Part shown: positions 62,403 through 64,000 of the stretch, in pieces
Numbering within the stretch: position 1 is the first letter of the stretch
How the letters are laid out: each line of letters opens with the position of its first letter
NCBI RefSeq assembly: GCF_016827675.1
Contig: NZ_JAERJA010000001.1
Span: 709,402-773,401 of the forward strand
Direction: 5' to 3'
Source: Nocardioides limicola
Lineage (GTDB): Bacteria > Actinomycetota > Actinomycetes > Propionibacteriales > Nocardioidaceae
DNA length: 64,000 nt
Position numbers and translations under genes: made by a program
The notes under the pieces: model-generated
What the model was told of the DNA's origin: nothing
What the model saw: only the letters and a program-made list of their open reading frames with translations
Databases searched by the model: none

Positions 62403-62930
62403 ATGACTGAAGCACGTTCCACTTCTGCGGACGGTTCGTTGACGGCGCGCCGCCCCCGGTTCCGTCCGCTGGTGTGGATCCCGATCGTCCTGCTCGTCGG
62501 CAGCGTCCTGGGGTGGCTGGCGCTGAGCCCGGCTCCGCTGCCCTCACCCGAGGGCACGGTCACCGCCACCTTCCCGATCAGCGAGACCGTGTACGTCGGC
62601 GTGCTCGGCCCCAGGGAGATGAGGGACCGGTCCCTGACGGTGCGCAGCATCGACTTCGAGGTGGTCGGGCCGGGCACGGCGACCGCCCTGGTGTGTCGCG
62701 GTGGGGCCATCGTGTCCACCCGGGACGCCACGGCCTTCTGTCGCAGTCTCGATGAGGTCGAGGGCGCCACCATCGACTTCGGCTCAGGCGACTCGCTGCT
62801 GCTCAGGTTCGAGGCACGCCGTCAGGGTCGACTGCTGGTGCAGGGCATCGACCTGGAGTACCGCAGTGGCTTCCAGTTCGGCTCCGGTCGCACCGGCCCC
62901 CGTGTCGAGGTCACCGCGCTGCGCCGCTGA
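62403..62930 (+). CDS. Small membrane-anchored protein of unknown function
   Basis: 175 residues from ATG 62403, 25 bp from the divergent hydrolase start. One transmembrane segment (LVWIPIVLLVGSVLGWLAL, about 23-41) is preceded by a basic N-terminus (ARRPRFRP), placing a beta-rich domain outside. The exported part has two Cys (VCRGG, FCRSL). I do not recognise a family. Its stop codon is the first of five tandem in-frame TGA codons (see 62928 repeat). Confidence 0.68.
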   Translation: MTEARSTSADGSLTARRPRFRPLVWIPIVLLVGSVLGWLALSPAPLPSPEGTVTATFPISETVYVGVLGPREMRDRSLTVRSIDFEVVGPGTATALVCRGGAIVSTRDATAFCRSLDEVEGATIDFGSGDSLLLRFEARRQGRLLVQGIDLEYRSGFQFGSGRTGPRVEVTALRR

Positions 62931-62987
62931 GGGGCACGCTGAGGGGCACGCTGAGGGGCACGCTGAGGGGCACGCTGAGGGGGACGG
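62928..62987. repeat. 12-bp tandem array reiterating TGA stop codons
   Basis: Four exact copies and one degenerate copy of the 12-bp unit TGAGGGGCACGC begin with the stop codon of the preceding gene (62928-62930). Since 12 is a multiple of three, each copy places another TGA in the same frame. Confidence 0.95.
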
Positions 62988-62997
62988 ACGCCGACGT

Positions 62998-63894
62998 TCA
63001 GCGGCGCTTCTCCAGCTCCTCGGCGCGCTGCGCGGCGTCGGTGAGCTCGTCGCCGTCGATGGCGAACGTACGGTGGAACCACTCCAGGGCGTCGGTCTCG
63101 CGGCCGGCCTCCAGCAGCGTGTCCGCGTAGGCGTACCGCAGGCGCACCACCCAGGGTTCCCGGCTCTTGGAGTTCAACGGCGCCTGCTCGAGCACCCGCA
63201 ACGCGGCGTCCAGCTGCCCCAGGTCCCGGCGAGCCCCGGCCTCCACGATCGTCATCTCGGCCTTCGCCTCCGGGCGGAAGTTCGCCACGGACGGGCTCTG
63301 AGCGAGCTTGACGGCCTGCTGTGGCTGCCCCAACGCGCGGTGACAGTCAGCCATGATCGGCAGGTACGCCGTGGCTCCGTTCATCCGCTTGGCGGCCCGG
63401 AGGTCGGCCAACGCCTCGGCATAGTGACCGGCGGCGTAGGCAGCCTCGCCGGCCGCCTCCCGCACCACGGCCAGCCGCCCAGCGCGGCTGCGGGCGGAGA
63501 GAGCGTGCTGGTAGGCAGCTTCGGGGTCGGAGTCGATCAGCGCGCCTGCAGCAGCCAAGTGCCGTGCCACCGTGGCGGCCACCCGCTCGGGCAGTCCGCG
63601 CAGTTGGCTGTAGACGTCCCGGCTGAGCTCCTTGCCGGTGACCCCCTCGGGGATCTCCGGATCCTGACGCCGAGGCGTGCGCGGCTCGGTATCGGTACGG
63701 CGGTCTGACCCGCCGCGTCGGGCCGAGTCGGGCCGAGATCCCCCGGACGGACGGCCGGCACCGGAACGGCCGGCACCGGAACGGCCAGCTCCAGCACGGC
63801 CAGCACCACCGGCGCGTCCGCCTGACGCCCCGCCGGCGCGCGGCGCGCCCTTCCGGTCGCCGGAACCTCGACGGTCACCTGAACGCTCAGCCAT
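62998..63894 (-). CDS. TPR-like helical protein with low-complexity N-terminus
   Basis: 298 residues. Residues 1-85 are a disordered Gly/Arg/Ser/Ala-rich tail (repeated GRSGAGR), then helical repeats typical of tetratricopeptide proteins appear (AYQHALSARSRAGRLAVV, AAGHYAEALADLRAAKRMNG, LGQLDAALRVLEQAP). No signal or membrane segment. The basic tail suggests nucleic-acid or polyanion binding. Function is unknown; it may be a scaffold. Confidence 0.75.
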   Translation of the reverse strand: MAERSGDRRGSGDRKGAPRAGGASGGRAGGAGRAGAGRSGAGRSGAGRPSGGSRPDSARRGGSDRRTDTEPRTPRRQDPEIPEGVTGKELSRDVYSQLRGLPERVAATVARHLAAAGALIDSDPEAAYQHALSARSRAGRLAVVREAAGEAAYAAGHYAEALADLRAAKRMNGATAYLPIMADCHRALGQPQQAVKLAQSPSVANFRPEAKAEMTIVEAGARRDLGQLDAALRVLEQAPLNSKSREPWVVRLRYAYADTLLEAGRETDALEWFHRTFAIDGDELTDAAQRAEELEKRR

Positions 63895-64000
63895 TGCTAC
63901 CTCCGTAGATCACGAGTCCACCCTAGACAACGCCGGGGTGGCGCCTGGCCCAGAGGGCCCAGAAATGCCAGTTGGGCGCCCCCCCAGCGGGGGGCCCCCA

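Noticed and set aside
63950..64000. The G/C run at the window end as a terminator or a repeat
   Set aside because: It is cut by the window edge, so neither arm nor context can be judged; only one near-match to the 22-bp core was noted.

Overview
The window is very GC-rich, densely coded actinobacterial chromosome. Overlapping ATGA/GTGA stop-start junctions and GTG starts are common. Its gene content and order closely resemble the mycobacterial KstR/KstR2 steroid regulons, but the housekeeping end (a PucR-type FasR before fabD-fabH-acpP-fabF, then DUF3145) has no kasB-like gene, and the CP-ATP-grasp/Alpha-E/transglutaminase block is present. I infer a sterol-degrading member of the Nocardioidaceae/Propionibacteriales. 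All product calls rest on reading motifs and remembered family sequences, not on a search.

Region 1 (1-6956) starts with a truncated secreted endonuclease/exonuclease/phosphatase-family gene. It continues with the steroid ring-opening operon kshA - small Cys protein - kshB, and divergently an SDR with the acyl-CoA dehydrogenase pair fadE26/fadE27. An orphan gene lies between two copies of the kshB 3' end. Region 2 (7011-13963) holds a CP-ATP-grasp/Alpha-E/transglutaminase cassette, an Rv2632c-like gene, two lipoproteins and an LVIVD-type propeller protein. Region 3 (13967-25579) is sterol side-chain activation and shortening: fadD19 and echA19 (divergent), a nitronate-monooxygenase-like gene, fadD8, an F420-type oxidoreductase, a DUF35 protein and two Ltp thiolase-fold proteins. 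A LemA cluster interrupts it.

Region 4 (25580-35617) has a methionine aminopeptidase, an AbiEi/DUF559-like gene, the divergent cyp125/fadA5 pair, two SDRs, and the ring C/D operon echA20-ipdA-ipdB-ipdC. Region 5 (35640-41600) has a ribbon-helix-helix/Doc toxin pair, pyrE, a hotdog thioesterase, and a sulfate ABC transporter with a nearby Rrf2 regulator. Region 6 (41856-45660) is the KstR2 operon fadE30-ipdF-kstR2-fadA6 behind a near-perfect KstR2 palindrome. Region 7 (45684-64000) is mostly housekeeping: yaaA, a Nif3/zinc-ribbon/phosphatase operon, tRNA-Val, ahpE, an acyl-CoA ligase, DUF3052, aceE, fasR, the FAS-II operon, DUF3145, and a TPR-like protein.

Together the catabolic genes cover sterol C26 oxidation (CYP125), CoA activation (FadD19), side-chain beta-oxidation and aldol cleavage (FadE26/27, EchA19, Ltp3/4, FadA5), ring opening (KshAB) and C/D-ring breakdown (FadE30, IpdF, EchA20, IpdAB, IpdC, FadA6). 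KstR-like operators (TAGAAC-N2-GTTCTA) precede the upper-pathway genes and KstR2-like operators (ACCAAGCA half-sites) the lower-pathway genes.

The least explained signals are a family of 22-bp tandem repeats placed just after stop codons at five sites, two tandem arrays that reiterate stop codons, and the duplicated kshB tail around an orphan gene.
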